Assembly: GCF_947488565.1 (NCBI RefSeq)
Contig: NZ_CANKZC010000005.1
Coordinates: 150,927 to 214,926, forward strand
Origin: an uncultured Psychrobacter sp.
Lineage (GTDB): Bacteria > Pseudomonadota > Gammaproteobacteria > Pseudomonadales > Moraxellaceae
Reading direction: 5' to 3'
DNA: 64,000 bases
Shown here piece by piece: positions 18,910 through 28,285 of the stretch. Numbering within the stretch: position 1 is the first letter of the stretch; each line of letters starts with the position of its first letter. The translations under genes were made by a program, and so were the position numbers. The notes under the pieces were generated by a model, which saw only the letters and a list, made by a program, of their open reading frames with translations, made no database searches and was not told where the DNA came from.

Positions 18910-19470
18910 ATGCAGACCTCCCTACATCCTTGCCCTTGCCAAACCAATCCAACAGCAGAGACGACAGACGCTCTATTATCCTATCAAGACTGCTGCCAAC
19001 CTTATCATGATGCTTTTTATAATGACGACGTTGATAAAGTAGATAGTATAAGAGCGGAGTCAGCGCAGCGTCTGATGCGCACGCGTTATAGCGCTTTTGT
19101 GCTCATCAAGCCAGAATATATTGTCAAGACCACCCTGCCCGCCCAGCAAAATTTGCTGGATATCAAGGCGATTGAGATATGGGCCACTGAGACCGATTGG
19201 GCAGGACTAGAAATCGTAGAACACACGCCAAAGCTTGGCAAACGTCATGCGAAGGTCGAGTTTAAAGCATTTTATATTGAGCCAGACGGAGAACCAGCAG
19301 CACACCATGAGCTATCTACTTTTGTAAAGGTAGTAAATAAAACTGCTAAAGAAAAAGACGAGCGTTGGTATTTTTTAGATCCAACGGTTGCCATGACTGT
19401 GACGCAAAAGCAGCCGTGTATTTGTGGATCTGGCGAGAAGTTTAAACGCTGTTGTGGATTATATAGTTAA
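18910..19470 (+). CDS. YchJ-family SEC-C motif protein
   Basis: 186 residues. The N-terminus has a Cys cluster (CPCQTN, then YQDCCQPYH), the middle a YchJ-like domain beginning AQRLMRTRYSAFVL, and the C-terminus a SEC-C zinc motif, CICGSGEKFKRCCG. SEC-C motifs bind zinc; in SecA they contact SecB and the ribosome. YchJ proteins are of unknown function, and the family is usually about 150-160 residues. It probably forms a small unit with the YdjM-like gene upstream. Confidence 0.88.
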   Translation: MQTSLHPCPCQTNPTAETTDALLSYQDCCQPYHDAFYNDDVDKVDSIRAESAQRLMRTRYSAFVLIKPEYIVKTTLPAQQNLLDIKAIEIWATETDWAGLEIVEHTPKLGKRHAKVEFKAFYIEPDGEPAAHHELSTFVKVVNKTAKEKDERWYFLDPTVAMTVTQKQPCICGSGEKFKRCCGLYS

Positions 19471-19490
19471 TTCACTGTAAAACCGATACA

Positions 19491-19566
19491 GTGCAGCTGG
19501 TATGAATTTTGCGCAGCATCTGTCAGCGTAGACACAGCAAGCAAGGAAAATTTGTACCAGTTGCAC
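19491..19566 (+). repeat. Hairpin repeat family, copy A
   Basis: 76 bases in the convergent gap after the YchJ-like gene. The ends GTGCAGCTGGTA (19491-19502) and TACCAGTTGCAC (19555-19566) pair along all 12 positions with one G-T, and pairing continues inward for eight more positions (two wobbles). The centre (about 19511-19546: GCGCAGC, CTGTCAGCGTAGACACAGC, AAGCAAGG) is shared with the copies at 23110 and 37567, while the stems differ. Confidence 0.8.
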
Positions 19567-19636
19567 GTTGATATGAGCATATCGATCTTATTCCAAACTG
19601 ACTATATCTGTAGCTGATATTGATGACGCGCCAACT

Positions 19637-20545
19637 TTAAACACTCGCCCCAACCGCGCGTGCCACCGCAATCCCTTCGTCAATGGTCAAAAATTTACGC
19701 TGACTTGGGCTGTCTTTATAAATAATTTCACCCTCTTGAAATATCAGGCACTCATTGACAGCCAATTGTTGCCATTTTTCATTTTCAGTGAGTGGTACGG
19801 TAACTAGTATCGTTACTTTATCCGTATCTGTAGTCACATCACTAAAGTTAATCGCCAAATCATCATCCGCCAATTTTGCTTCACCAAATGGCGCTTGGCG
19901 GGTCAAATAAAATAACAAGCTACCTGCATAAGCCAGTTGCCAGCGTCCGTTGGATATTAGGCAATTAAACAAGCCATTGGCGGATAAATAACGGCATTGG
20001 GTGGTCAAAAAGTTAAACAGCGTCTTGTCGTCAGGACGGGTCTTAAAGCTACTCTTTAAGCGATTGACCAGATAACAAAAAGCCATTTCAGAGTCTGTTG
20101 AGCCAACAGGCTGGCAGTGCGTGGCGTTGCCATTATCTTGCAGACGCTGGCAGCGCTTGATAAATTCGCTATTCATCTGTCCATTGTGGGCAAATACCCA
20201 CTGCTCACCCCAGACTTCACGGACAAAAGGATGGGTGTTAGCCAAGCAGTTCTGTCCTTGGGTCGCTTTACGAATATGAGCGATGACATTCATGGCTTTA
20301 ATCGGATAATTATTGACCAAATCAGCCACCGGTGACAGATGGCTTGGGCGATTGTCATGAAACAAGCGTAGTCCGGTTGAGTCATTTGCTCCTTCGCCAT
20401 TATTGGTGCAGTCACTACGTTCAAAAAAAGCAATACCAAAACCATCTTCATGGCTATCAGTCATACCGCCGCGGCGACGAAACCCTGCAAAGCTAAAACC
20501 GATATCGGTTGGGGTATTACAGTTCATTCCTAGGAGTTGGCACAT
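19637..20545 (-). CDS. Class II glutamine amidotransferase, YafJ type
   Basis: 302 residues starting Met-Cys: Cys2 would be the N-terminal nucleophile of Gn-AT-II enzymes after Met removal. GFRRRGGMTDSHEDGFGIAF, IAHIRKATQG, NTHPFVRE and WVFAHNGQMN follow in the expected order for the glutaminase domain. No synthetase or isomerase domain is attached, so the acceptor of the released ammonia is unknown; YafJ-like proteins are similarly stand-alone. The ATG directly abuts the TAA of the DUF2007 gene (TAAATG), so the two are translationally linked. Confidence 0.9.
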   Translation of the reverse strand: MCQLLGMNCNTPTDIGFSFAGFRRRGGMTDSHEDGFGIAFFERSDCTNNGEGANDSTGLRLFHDNRPSHLSPVADLVNNYPIKAMNVIAHIRKATQGQNCLANTHPFVREVWGEQWVFAHNGQMNSEFIKRCQRLQDNGNATHCQPVGSTDSEMAFCYLVNRLKSSFKTRPDDKTLFNFLTTQCRYLSANGLFNCLISNGRWQLAYAGSLLFYLTRQAPFGEAKLADDDLAINFSDVTTDTDKVTILVTVPLTENEKWQQLAVNECLIFQEGEIIYKDSPSQRKFLTIDEGIAVARAVGASV

Positions 20546-20890
20546 TTATGATTTACCGCCTTGGTTACTTTGATTGTCTAAGCTGTGTTTGTGTTCTTGC
20601 ATGACATTGTCCTGTGTCACTGTTGTAATACCAAGCTCTGCATCGCTCATATTATCCAGTAGCACTTCACCTGCCGTCTCGCTATCGATATTATCTAATA
20701 TACTCTGCGCGTGCGCCAAATCTTCATCTTGCACCCAAAGCACGATACCAGAATTCATACCCGGAATGGCGCTAAGGGCTTGTAAAGACACAGTAATGCC
20801 GTTATTACGTAGCAAATTGGCATGCAGCTCACCTTGGATGTTGGTGTCATAGCGTGCCAGTTTGTGCCAGTTATCAACTTGATCGGTCAT
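20546..20890 (-). CDS. DUF2007 domain-containing small protein
   Basis: 114 residues. The first 70 residues fit the DUF2007 pattern (KLARYDTNIQGELHANLLRNNGI, then VLWVQDEDLAHAQSIL; a ferredoxin-like fold sometimes described as a putative signal-transducing or PII-like small domain). The rest is an acidic then Gln/Asn-rich tail. AAGG precedes the ATG. It lies 41 bases after thrB and abuts the amidotransferase gene. Confidence 0.82.
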   Translation of the reverse strand: MTDQVDNWHKLARYDTNIQGELHANLLRNNGITVSLQALSAIPGMNSGIVLWVQDEDLAHAQSILDNIDSETAGEVLLDNMSDAELGITTVTQDNVMQEHKHSLDNQSNQGGKS

Positions 20891-20931
20891 AGGGTTACCT
20901 TTGGGGTTAAGACAGAAATCGTTAAAACACT

Positions 20932-22104
20932 CTATACCAATTGATCGAGCGCATACTCTTTGATGATAACATTACTATTATCGTTTAAAGTAGCACGCGC
21001 TTGCTCAGCCTGGGTAATATCACTAAATATGCCCTCGACATAATTATTGCTTTCACTATTTAATAATACAAATACTGTCTCTTGTGCTTTTTCGACATGC
21101 GACCAGTGATAAGCGGCCAAACGCTTCATCAAATCAGGGTTTTTGACCATGATATTGTCGCCAGTCCGTCCCTCAGTGCGGTTATAGTAAATGACGTTAA
21201 GACGTAGTAGCCAAAAAATCACGGCCGCTTTGGCAAGCATCACTGGCAATGCACGTTTTTCATCTTCGCCAAGCGCACGTTTAGACTCATACCCTTGCAA
21301 AAAGGCGTTCATTTTTTGACGATCAAAATTGACCGTTTCGCTTTGCTCAGCGTCACCCCACGTGGTACAAAAATCATTAATGGTAATAGCAATATCCATC
21401 ACGTAATGCTCAACGCTAACCTCAGTAAAATCAAGTAAGCCCGTTAATGTCTCATTATCTTTTTGCAAATTCCACAAAGTATTATCCGCAAACATATCGA
21501 GATGACACAAGCCTTTTGGTAAGCTGGTAAGTGGTAAGTTCGAGTAAGCCTGCCAAATATCGCGCATTAATTTGGCTTCATCACCGGGCATAAACTGCAT
21601 TTCACGGTCGCTTACCTCTCCCCATGGATAAAGTGGCACGCCGTAATCCTGCGCAGGCTGTAGCGCTTGCAGGGTTTCATGCAACATCGCTAACGCTGCG
21701 CCAATCTCGTGACACATCGCCGGCGTAGTCTGCTTGGGATGCGCCCCTGCCAAACACGGTACGATCGTAATGGCTTTATCTTCATAGCGGATGACATAGC
21801 GTTTATCATCTTGACTATCGCTAGGCTTTTCGTGACCTTCACGCAAAGCTAGTGGCGCGGCTACTGGTAACTTGCCCGTTAGCTGATTGAGAATAACGGC
21901 CATTTTTTCGATATCTTCTGGTGGTCGCTCTTCAAATAAAGTGAAAACATAGGAGTGCTGACCGTCGTGGTCATCAGTGGTCTGAATAAACCAGTTCGAG
22001 TTTTTGATGCCTTGGGTAATGGGTATAGCGCGCTTAAAGGACACACCAAAACTTGAGCAAAAGGCGGCAAATTGATCATCGGTTAACTGGGTATAGACGG
22101 ACAT
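20932..22104 (-). CDS. thrB: Homoserine kinase, ThrB2 (phosphotransferase-fold) type
   Basis: 390 residues. It resembles the aminoglycoside-phosphotransferase-fold homoserine kinases used by pseudomonads and Moraxellaceae instead of the GHMP-type ThrB of E. coli. Visible: the GIKNSNWFIQT nucleotide-binding start, the catalytic-loop HLDMFADNTLW and the metal-binding LLDFTEVSVEHY. It phosphorylates homoserine on the way to threonine. It is longer than the usual 316 residues, with an insert around 100-115 and a C-terminal extension of about 50 residues. It is first in an operon with DUF2007 and a glutamine amidotransferase. Confidence 0.88.
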   Translation of the reverse strand: MSVYTQLTDDQFAAFCSSFGVSFKRAIPITQGIKNSNWFIQTTDDHDGQHSYVFTLFEERPPEDIEKMAVILNQLTGKLPVAAPLALREGHEKPSDSQDDKRYVIRYEDKAITIVPCLAGAHPKQTTPAMCHEIGAALAMLHETLQALQPAQDYGVPLYPWGEVSDREMQFMPGDEAKLMRDIWQAYSNLPLTSLPKGLCHLDMFADNTLWNLQKDNETLTGLLDFTEVSVEHYVMDIAITINDFCTTWGDAEQSETVNFDRQKMNAFLQGYESKRALGEDEKRALPVMLAKAAVIFWLLRLNVIYYNRTEGRTGDNIMVKNPDLMKRLAAYHWSHVEKAQETVFVLLNSESNNYVEGIFSDITQAEQARATLNDNSNVIIKEYALDQLV

Positions 22105-22290
22105 GACATCTCACTTTTGGCAAAAAAATAAAGAAATAAGGTAAATTTAGACGCTGACGACAGCAATTGTACCGCGTATGACAAAACTATGATGAAAAGC
22201 ATAATAATCTTGCGAAAACCTGCCTGATATGGCGGTGATTTTGCTAGACTAGCGCTTAAAGAATGAATTAATTATAAGGTGAAAGACCCT

Positions 22291-23073
22291 ATGTTAGCAA
22301 AGCGTATCATCCCTTGTTTGGACGTAGACAATGGACGCGTGGTCAAAGGCGTACAGTTTGTCGATATCAAAGATGCAGGTGACCCTGTCGAAGTGGCGCA
22401 GCGTTACAACGAACAAGGCGCTGACGAGATTACTTTTTTAGATATTACTGCCACCAGTGATGAACGCGATACCACCTATCATACCGTTGAGCGCATGGCT
22501 GAGACGGTGTTTGTGCCCTTAACCGTTGGCGGTGGCGTGCGAAAAATCGCCGATATTCGCAATTTGCTTAACGCGGGCGCCGACAAAGTCGCCATTAACT
22601 CAGCTGCCGTATTTACTCCGGAGTTCGTCGGTGAAGCTGCGCAAAAATTTGGTAACCAATGTATTGTCGTCGCTATCGATGCCAAGCGCGTTGCAGATAT
22701 CGAAGTGAATGGCATCATCACACCGCGTTGGGAGATTTTTACTCATGGCGGCCGTAAGCCAACGGGTATTGATGCGGTCGCTTGGGCGAGCAAAATGGCC
22801 GATCTTGGCGCAGGCGAATTGCTCGTCACCTCGATGGACGGTGACGGTACCAAAAAAGGCTATGATTTGGCGCTGATGCGTGAAATTACCAGCCGCGTTA
22901 ATGTGCCTGTCATTGCCTCTGGCGGCGTTGGTAATTTAGAACATTTAGCGGAAGGGGTATTACAAGGCGGCGTCGATGCAGTGCTGGCTGCCAGCATTTT
23001 TCACTTTGGCGAGTACACGGTACAAGAAGCCAAACAATATATGGCCGCACGCGGTATTGAAATGCGCTTATAA
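22291..23073 (+). CDS. hisF: Imidazole glycerol phosphate synthase, cyclase subunit HisF
   Basis: 260 residues, a TIM barrel that uses ammonia from HisH to form the imidazole ring in histidine synthesis and release AICAR. The N-terminus [20 protein letters not shown] carries the first catalytic Asp; the second is in [15 protein letters not shown]. Phosphate-binding Gly motifs ([16 protein letters not shown]) are present. The ATG at 22291 matches the family start and has AAGGTGA eight bases upstream; a GTG four codons earlier is less likely. hisH and hisA are not in the window. Confidence 0.96.
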   Translation: MLAKRIIPCLDVDNGRVVKGVQFVDIKDAGDPVEVAQRYNEQGADEITFLDITATSDERDTTYHTVERMAETVFVPLTVGGGVRKIADIRNLLNAGADKVAINSAAVFTPEFVGEAAQKFGNQCIVVAIDAKRVADIEVNGIITPRWEIFTHGGRKPTGIDAVAWASKMADLGAGELLVTSMDGDGTKKGYDLALMREITSRVNVPVIASGGVGNLEHLAEGVLQGGVDAVLAASIFHFGEYTVQEAKQYMAARGIEMRL

Positions 23074-23109
23074 TACAGACATTATAAAATAGATACATTA
23101 TATTTTAAC

Positions 23110-23192
23110 GCGCGGCTGGGATGCTTTTTTTAAACATAAGTTGCGCAGCCTCTGGGCACGCAGCACGCAAGGAAAATTTATACCAGTCGCGC
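23110..23192 (+). repeat. Hairpin repeat family, copy B
   Basis: 83 bases between hisF and ribH. GCGCGGCTGG at the left end pairs with CCAGTCGCGC at the right end with one wobble, and pairing resumes further in. The centre shares GCGCAGCCTCTG, CAGCACGCAAGG and AAAATTTATACCAG with copy A, but the outer stem bases differ from A and change together on both sides. Confidence 0.75.
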
Positions 23193-23331
23193 TGTATCGT
23201 TTTTACATTAGATCAGGGCCTGTAAAGTAAAAACTTATTGCTAAAAAATGCTATCATAGTCAACGACTTATTTTCGCTTGTTTCATTATTTAATCACTAT
23301 TCAACAATTAATAAAATCAGAGGATACCTTT

Positions 23332-23853
23332 ATGTCAAATTTACAGCAGCAGCGCAATGACGTTACTCATATCGATGGTAACTTACACCAAAATGAGAAC
23401 GCCCGTATCGGTATCGTGGTCGGTCGTTTTAATGGTTTTGTCGTTGAGTCATTAGTCGATGGTGCTATCGATGCCCTACTACGTCATGGTGTATTGGGTA
23501 GCAATATTACTGTCATTCGTGTGCCGGGCGCGTTTGAGTTGCCATTGGTTGCCCAGCGTGCTGCTGAGTCTGATCGCTTTGATGCGATTGTTGCGCTAGG
23601 CGCGATTATCCGTGGTAGCACGCCGCATTTTGACTTTGTCGCTAGCGAATCAGCCAAAGGTCTTAGCAGCGTTGCGATTGATTATAATATCCCTGTGGCC
23701 AATGGCGTGATCACAACCGATAGTATCGAGCAAGCGATTGAGCGCTCTGGCACTAAAGCGGGTAATAAAGGCTCTGAAGCAGCGATGGTGGTGCTTGAGA
23801 TGTTGGCGGTATTATCACAGCTAGATATCGACGACGACAGTGACGACGCTTAA
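23332..23853 (+). CDS. ribH: 6,7-dimethyl-8-ribityllumazine synthase RibH
   Basis: 173 residues; condenses the ribityl-aminouracil with dihydroxybutanone phosphate in riboflavin synthesis. Motifs: [41 protein letters not shown] (containing the catalytic His) and a C-terminal GNKGSEAAM. The ATG at 23332 follows AGAGGAT; an open frame extends 18 codons upstream but lacks a good site. No FMN riboswitch-like element was recognised upstream. The acidic C-tail is short. It heads the run ribH-nusB-thiL-pgpA, a gene order common in gammaproteobacteria. Confidence 0.96.
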   Translation: MSNLQQQRNDVTHIDGNLHQNENARIGIVVGRFNGFVVESLVDGAIDALLRHGVLGSNITVIRVPGAFELPLVAQRAAESDRFDAIVALGAIIRGSTPHFDFVASESAKGLSSVAIDYNIPVANGVITTDSIEQAIERSGTKAGNKGSEAAMVVLEMLAVLSQLDIDDDSDDA

Positions 23854-24059
23854 TTGCTTTTCAAAATGATTGATTGCTAATTGTATTAATTAGCTTATAC
23901 ATATGATTCTCGGTTATTTTTATTGGAACGATGGTCATAACTATGGCTCTGATAAAACTGTAGTAAACATTTAAAACTGACTGGTGATATCTGCCTGTCG
24001 ACCACTATTTAACATCTTATTTTTACCCTTATTATTTTAAAACTAGGTATAAACCCCTT

Positions 24060-24923
24060 ATGACTGACCAACTCAAACGTGCGATTAATGCAGCAAAAAC
24101 CGAGCAACCCAATACTGAACAAGCTAAAGCAACCGGTATAGCGAGCAGTAGTGCGGGTGATCAAAATTTTGATATGAGTGAGTCTTCTTATAAGACCAGC
24201 CATACTGCTGTCCGTAAAGCACGACGTTTTGCTATGCAAGGCCTGTACGAATGGCTGGTGACTGACCGCCGTTTCGATATAGATGGCAAGCTTGGCTGGA
24301 AAGACAATGCACCCCATGATATCGCTGCCCGTACTCGCGCCACCAATGCCATGCATACCGTCCATATCGGCTACTATCATGAAATGATGCGCGATATTCC
24401 AGAGCAAATCGAGGCATTGGACGTACTTATCAGTCAGCATCTTGATCGTGACATCAACAAATTAGACACCGTTGAGCACGCTATTTTATTGATTGGAGCT
24501 TATGAGCTACAAAACCGCTTAGAGATTCCATATAAAGTCGTACTCGATGAAGCCATGAAGCTCAATAACCACTTTGGTGCGACTGACGCCCATAAATTGA
24601 TTAACGCTGTCCTTGATAAAATGGCAGTTGAGTTACGCGAAGTGGAAGTACAAGCAGATACCAAAGCCAATCTACGCACTTCACAAAAAACGGCTGCTAA
24701 ACCTGTAGTAAAAACTGATACGAATACAGATAACACTACCGATACACGTAGCATTGAAGAAAAACCAACTGCTTCAAATAAGCCACGTATCAGTGCTAAT
24801 AATACCAACGTCAAACGCAATAGCGCTAGCAAAGCCAGTGCAAACATTAGTGACTTTAAGGCAAGTAAAAAAGATAATGCCAAAAAAGATGACATTACTT
24901 CTGATGAAAAAAGCCAAGACTGA
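24060..24923 (+). CDS. nusB: Transcription antitermination factor NusB with long disordered tail
   Basis: 287 residues, about twice the family length (139 in E. coli). The NusB core lies at about 50-195 ([61 protein letters not shown]). NusB with NusE/S10 binds boxA RNA to allow rRNA antitermination. The first 48 residues and the last 92 are low-complexity, rich in Lys, Thr, Asn and Ser, and presumably disordered. The stop lies two bases before the thiL ATG. Confidence 0.93.
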   Translation: MTDQLKRAINAAKTEQPNTEQAKATGIASSSAGDQNFDMSESSYKTSHTAVRKARRFAMQGLYEWLVTDRRFDIDGKLGWKDNAPHDIAARTRATNAMHTVHIGYYHEMMRDIPEQIEALDVLISQHLDRDINKLDTVEHAILLIGAYELQNRLEIPYKVVLDEAMKLNNHFGATDAHKLINAVLDKMAVELREVEVQADTKANLRTSQKTAAKPVVKTDTNTDNTTDTRSIEEKPTASNKPRISANNTNVKRNSASKASANISDFKASKKDNAKKDDITSDEKSQD

Positions 24924-24925
24924 CC

Positions 24926-25942
24926 ATGAATGAATTTGAGCTGATCGAGCGCATATTTACACAAATGCAAGCAGCACATTCTTTAGCTGATGATGTCGAA
25001 AAAGGCATTGGCGATGATGCGTCGGTGATGGCATTGCCTGCAGGCACGCGCTTGGTCAGCTGTATTGACACCTTGGTTCAAGGTCGACACTTTAGTGCCG
25101 ATTGGGATGAAATAAACAAACTGGCCTTCCAAATTGGTTATAAAGCAGTGGCAGTCAATGTTTCAGATATCGCTGCTATGGGCGCAACGCCGCATAGTAT
25201 TTTGCTGGCGCTGGCACTGCCTGAGCGTTTGGCAACTGAGACTTGGCTCATAAACTTTGCTAAAGGCTTGTTTCATGCCTGCAAGCTGTTTGACGTGACC
25301 CTTATTGGCGGTGATACCACGCGCAGTGAGAACTTAGTACTCAGCGTTAGCGCACAAGGGTTATTAGCCGCAAGCACGCCAGCAGTCTATCGCTCGGGCG
25401 CCCAAGTCGGCGACAAAGTTTATGTCTCAGGCACCCTTGGTGATGCCGCCTATGCTCTACAGCACCCTAACAGCCGCCAAGGTTTAGAGCTGGCTCATCG
25501 TTTGCATACGCCTACGCCGCGTATTGCCTTAGGTTCAGCGTTAGCACAAATTGGCGCAACGGCGATGATAGATATCTCAGATGGCCTATATCAAGACCTT
25601 GGACATATCTGCAAGCAGAGCGCTGTTGGTATGCGCATTGATTTGGAGCAGCTGCCGGCTAGCCAACCCTTAGCAAGCGTTGATTTAGCTGAACGTTTAT
25701 TATGTCAGCTGACGGGTGGCGATGATTACGAATTGGCGTTTACCTTACCTGCTCATATTGAGCCGCCTACTATTAATAGCAGTAACACGCAAGTCACCTG
25801 TATTGGTGAAGTGATAGCCGTAAACGAGGCAGATAGTTTACGACCAGAGCTTTTGTATCAGGGCCAGCCAGTAACGCCTACGCACCCTACCCCTTTTGCC
25901 ACTTGGCCGACTCTTACTGGTTACCAACATTTTGCAGGTTAA
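24926..25942 (+). CDS. thiL: Thiamine-monophosphate kinase ThiL
   Basis: 338 residues; ATP-dependent phosphorylation of thiamine monophosphate to the diphosphate cofactor. The PurM-like N-terminal domain has IGDDASVM, the metal-binding SCIDTLVQGRHF and AVNVSDIAAMGATP; LIGGDTTRSENL and MIDISDGLYQDLGHI follow, then a GGDDYELAFTLP motif in the C-terminal domain. All are standard for ThiL. The start follows the nusB stop by two bases and the stop precedes pgpA by three, so the three genes are tightly coupled. Confidence 0.95.
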   Translation: MNEFELIERIFTQMQAAHSLADDVEKGIGDDASVMALPAGTRLVSCIDTLVQGRHFSADWDEINKLAFQIGYKAVAVNVSDIAAMGATPHSILLALALPERLATETWLINFAKGLFHACKLFDVTLIGGDTTRSENLVLSVSAQGLLAASTPAVYRSGAQVGDKVYVSGTLGDAAYALQHPNSRQGLELAHRLHTPTPRIALGSALAQIGATAMIDISDGLYQDLGHICKQSAVGMRIDLEQLPASQPLASVDLAERLLCQLTGGDDYELAFTLPAHIEPPTINSSNTQVTCIGEVIAVNEADSLRPELLYQGQPVTPTHPTPFATWPTLTGYQHFAG

Positions 25943-25945
25943 TCC

Positions 25946-26527
25946 ATGACGGATCATGACTTATCTAAGCCCGATATTCGTAAAGCAAACGATTGCCCAC
26001 CGCTACCTACTAATGCCAGCCTACTTGACCGTATTATTTATTGGCTTGGTATTGGTTTAGGAAGCGGTCTACCTCGCCGTGCTCCGGGTACTTGGGGAAC
26101 GGTTGGTGGTTTGATCGTTGCGATACCGCTTATGAGCTTAGGTTTTGTACCGTTTCTGATTATCACAATACTATCTTGCATTATTGGTATCTGGATATGC
26201 GGTCGTACCTCTGATTTGATGCAAGGACATGACGATCCGCATATCGTTTGGGATGAGTGGGCTGGTATGTGGATTACTTTATTGCCTTTTTCTTATACAG
26301 GTATTACTGTTACGAATTTTTGGCACGATATTTCACAAATTTTGTCTATTATTGCTCTTGTCATCGCATTTGTACTTTTCCGCTTCTTTGATATCATTAA
26401 ACCACCACCCATTGGTTGGGCAGATAAAAAAGTCTCAGGTGGTCTTGGTATTATGCTCGACGACATTATTGCCGGTATTATGGCCGCAGCTGTTTGGATT
26501 GTTGTTATGATAGGCATGCTAGTATAA
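25946..26527 (+). CDS. pgpA: Phosphatidylglycerophosphatase A
   Basis: 193 residues with four hydrophobic segments. PGTWGTVGG near residue 48 and the acidic WDEWAGMWITLLP motif (about 96-108), RFFDIIKPPPIGWAD and GGLGIMLDDIIAGI are family signatures. It dephosphorylates phosphatidylglycerol phosphate in the inner membrane. It is the last gene of the ribH-nusB-thiL-pgpA run; this coupling is usual in proteobacteria. Confidence 0.95.
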   Translation: MTDHDLSKPDIRKANDCPPLPTNASLLDRIIYWLGIGLGSGLPRRAPGTWGTVGGLIVAIPLMSLGFVPFLIITILSCIIGIWICGRTSDLMQGHDDPHIVWDEWAGMWITLLPFSYTGITVTNFWHDISQILSIIALVIAFVLFRFFDIIKPPPIGWADKKVSGGLGIMLDDIIAGIMAAAVWIVVMIGMLV

Positions 26528-26682
26528 ATAACTGCTATTTTAGCTAATTATGTTACAAACTACCTCATTACTATAAACCCAACCATAACAAAGCATCATA
26601 ATATTCACTTAAATGAATATGTTTTTCTCGACATTTGCGTTATAATCTTATCATATTCTGTTACACCTATTATAGAGTACTT

Positions 26683-28065
26683 ATGACAAATTCCCTTTCT
26701 GTAATTATCCTTGCTGCCGGAAAAGGCACGCGTATGCAGTCTGCTAAGCCAAAAGTTTTGCAGACATTAGCAGGTAAACCTCTATTAGGACACGTCTTAG
26801 ACACTTGTGATGAGTTGACTGTTACTAAAACTATCGTGGTTTATGGTTTTGGTGGCGATCAAGTACAGACGGCGATGGATAGTCAATATGCGCATTTACC
26901 AATTACATGGGTCGCGCAGACTGAACAGTTAGGTACAGGTCATGCTGTTAAAGTTGCCTTAGAGCAATTGCCAAAAGATGGCCAAAGCCTTATTTTATAT
27001 GGTGACGTACCCCTAGTAAGCTGTCAGACTTTAGCGACACTACAAACAGCTAACATTGATGGCATGTCGATGCTGACGTTAACCGTGGACAATCCATTTG
27101 GATTGGGTCGTATCAAGCGTGATGCATCAGGAAATGTTGAAGCCATCGTTGAGCAAAAAGACGCTAGCACCGATGAACAGCGTATTAAAGAGATCAACAG
27201 TGGCATTTATTGCGTTGATAATGCTCTGCTTCATAAATACTTGCCTGAATTATCAAATGACAATGCGCAACAAGAATACTATTTGACCGATATCGTCAAA
27301 ATGGCGGTTGCTGATGGTGTGACGATTGCAGCAATCGAGCCTGAACATACGTTTGAGATTGAAGGGGTTAACAACCGTCAACAATTGGCCAGCTTAGAAC
27401 GTACTTGGCAAAATAAGCTCGTCGCTGACTTGCAAGAAGATGGTGTACAGTTTGCTGACCCGACTCGTGTTGATATACGTGGTACGCTAAGCGTGGGTCA
27501 AGATGTGTTCGTCGATGTCGGTGTAGTATTTGAAGGTGACTGTACTTTAGGTGACAATGTCTATATCGAAGCTGGCTGTGTTATCAAAAATACTCAGATT
27601 GGCAATGCTTGTCATATCAAACCGTACTGCGTGCTTGATCGCGCTGAAGTCGGCGCTGGCGTTGATGTTGGCCCTTTTGCAAACTTGCGCCCTGACACCG
27701 TATTATCTGACAACAGTAAAGTTGGCAACTTTGTTGAGATTAAAAAGTCGACTATCGGTCATGGCAGTAAAGTCAATCACCTCAGTTACGTTGGCGATGC
27801 GACCGTAGGTACTGATGTCAATATTGGTGCTGGGGTCATTACCTGTAACTATGATGGTGTGAATAAGTCGCAAACTATTATTAACAATAATGCTTTTGTT
27901 GGCTCCAATGTGAGTTTGGTTGCTCCAGTAACGGTTGGCGATACTGCGGTAGTTGCGGCAGGATCTGTAATTACAGAAGATGTTGATAGTAATGCGTTGG
28001 CTTTGGGCCGTGCTCGTCAGGTACAAAAAGCAGATTTTCAACGTCCAACTAAAAAGTCGAAATAG
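26683..28065 (+). CDS. glmU: Bifunctional GlmU (N-acetylglucosamine-1-P uridyltransferase / glucosamine-1-P acetyltransferase)
   Basis: 460 residues. The N-terminal pyrophosphorylase domain (about 1-230) opens with ILAAGKGTRMQS and has the GTGHAV and YGDVPL motifs. The C-terminal left-handed beta helix (hexapeptide repeats, about 255-440) contains NYDGVNKSQT and ends with the acetyltransferase active-site region. It makes UDP-GlcNAc for cell wall and LPS. The ATG at 26683 fits the family N-terminus. A TATAAT at 26641-26646 could be its -10 box. It precedes glmS, which makes its precursor, by 220 bases. Confidence 0.96.
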   Translation: MTNSLSVIILAAGKGTRMQSAKPKVLQTLAGKPLLGHVLDTCDELTVTKTIVVYGFGGDQVQTAMDSQYAHLPITWVAQTEQLGTGHAVKVALEQLPKDGQSLILYGDVPLVSCQTLATLQTANIDGMSMLTLTVDNPFGLGRIKRDASGNVEAIVEQKDASTDEQRIKEINSGIYCVDNALLHKYLPELSNDNAQQEYYLTDIVKMAVADGVTIAAIEPEHTFEIEGVNNRQQLASLERTWQNKLVADLQEDGVQFADPTRVDIRGTLSVGQDVFVDVGVVFEGDCTLGDNVYIEAGCVIKNTQIGNACHIKPYCVLDRAEVGAGVDVGPFANLRPDTVLSDNSKVGNFVEIKKSTIGHGSKVNHLSYVGDATVGTDVNIGAGVITCNYDGVNKSQTIINNNAFVGSNVSLVAPVTVGDTAVVAAGSVITEDVDSNALALGRARQVQKADFQRPTKKSK

Positions 28066-28285
28066 TTAGCTGATAGTAGTAAGTTTATAGTTAAGCGTTT
28101 AGTAGTAAAATTATAACCAACTTGAGCAGCGCGGCAGTTTTGCGGTGCTGCTTAATAATATGACTTATATATTAAATAACTTTTGAACACTCAAAGCTTT
28201 TTTACTTACTACTGATTTGTATACATTGTTTTTGATTCACTTTTATTTGTCTAACATCATTAAAAATTTAACTTAAGGAATAGCT

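Noticed and set aside
23193-23331. FMN riboswitch upstream of ribH
   Set aside because: The leader is short and shows none of the conserved FMN-aptamer segments; only the hairpin repeat B lies further upstream.
24500-24979. 159-codon minus-strand open frame across nusB and thiL
   Set aside because: Hydrophobic Leu/Ser-rich translation is the antisense of the Lys/Asn/Thr-rich NusB tail; spans a real gene junction.
28066-28285. glmS ribozyme in the glmU-glmS gap
   Set aside because: The gap is AT-rich and lacks the conserved ribozyme core; the ribozyme is essentially a Gram-positive feature.
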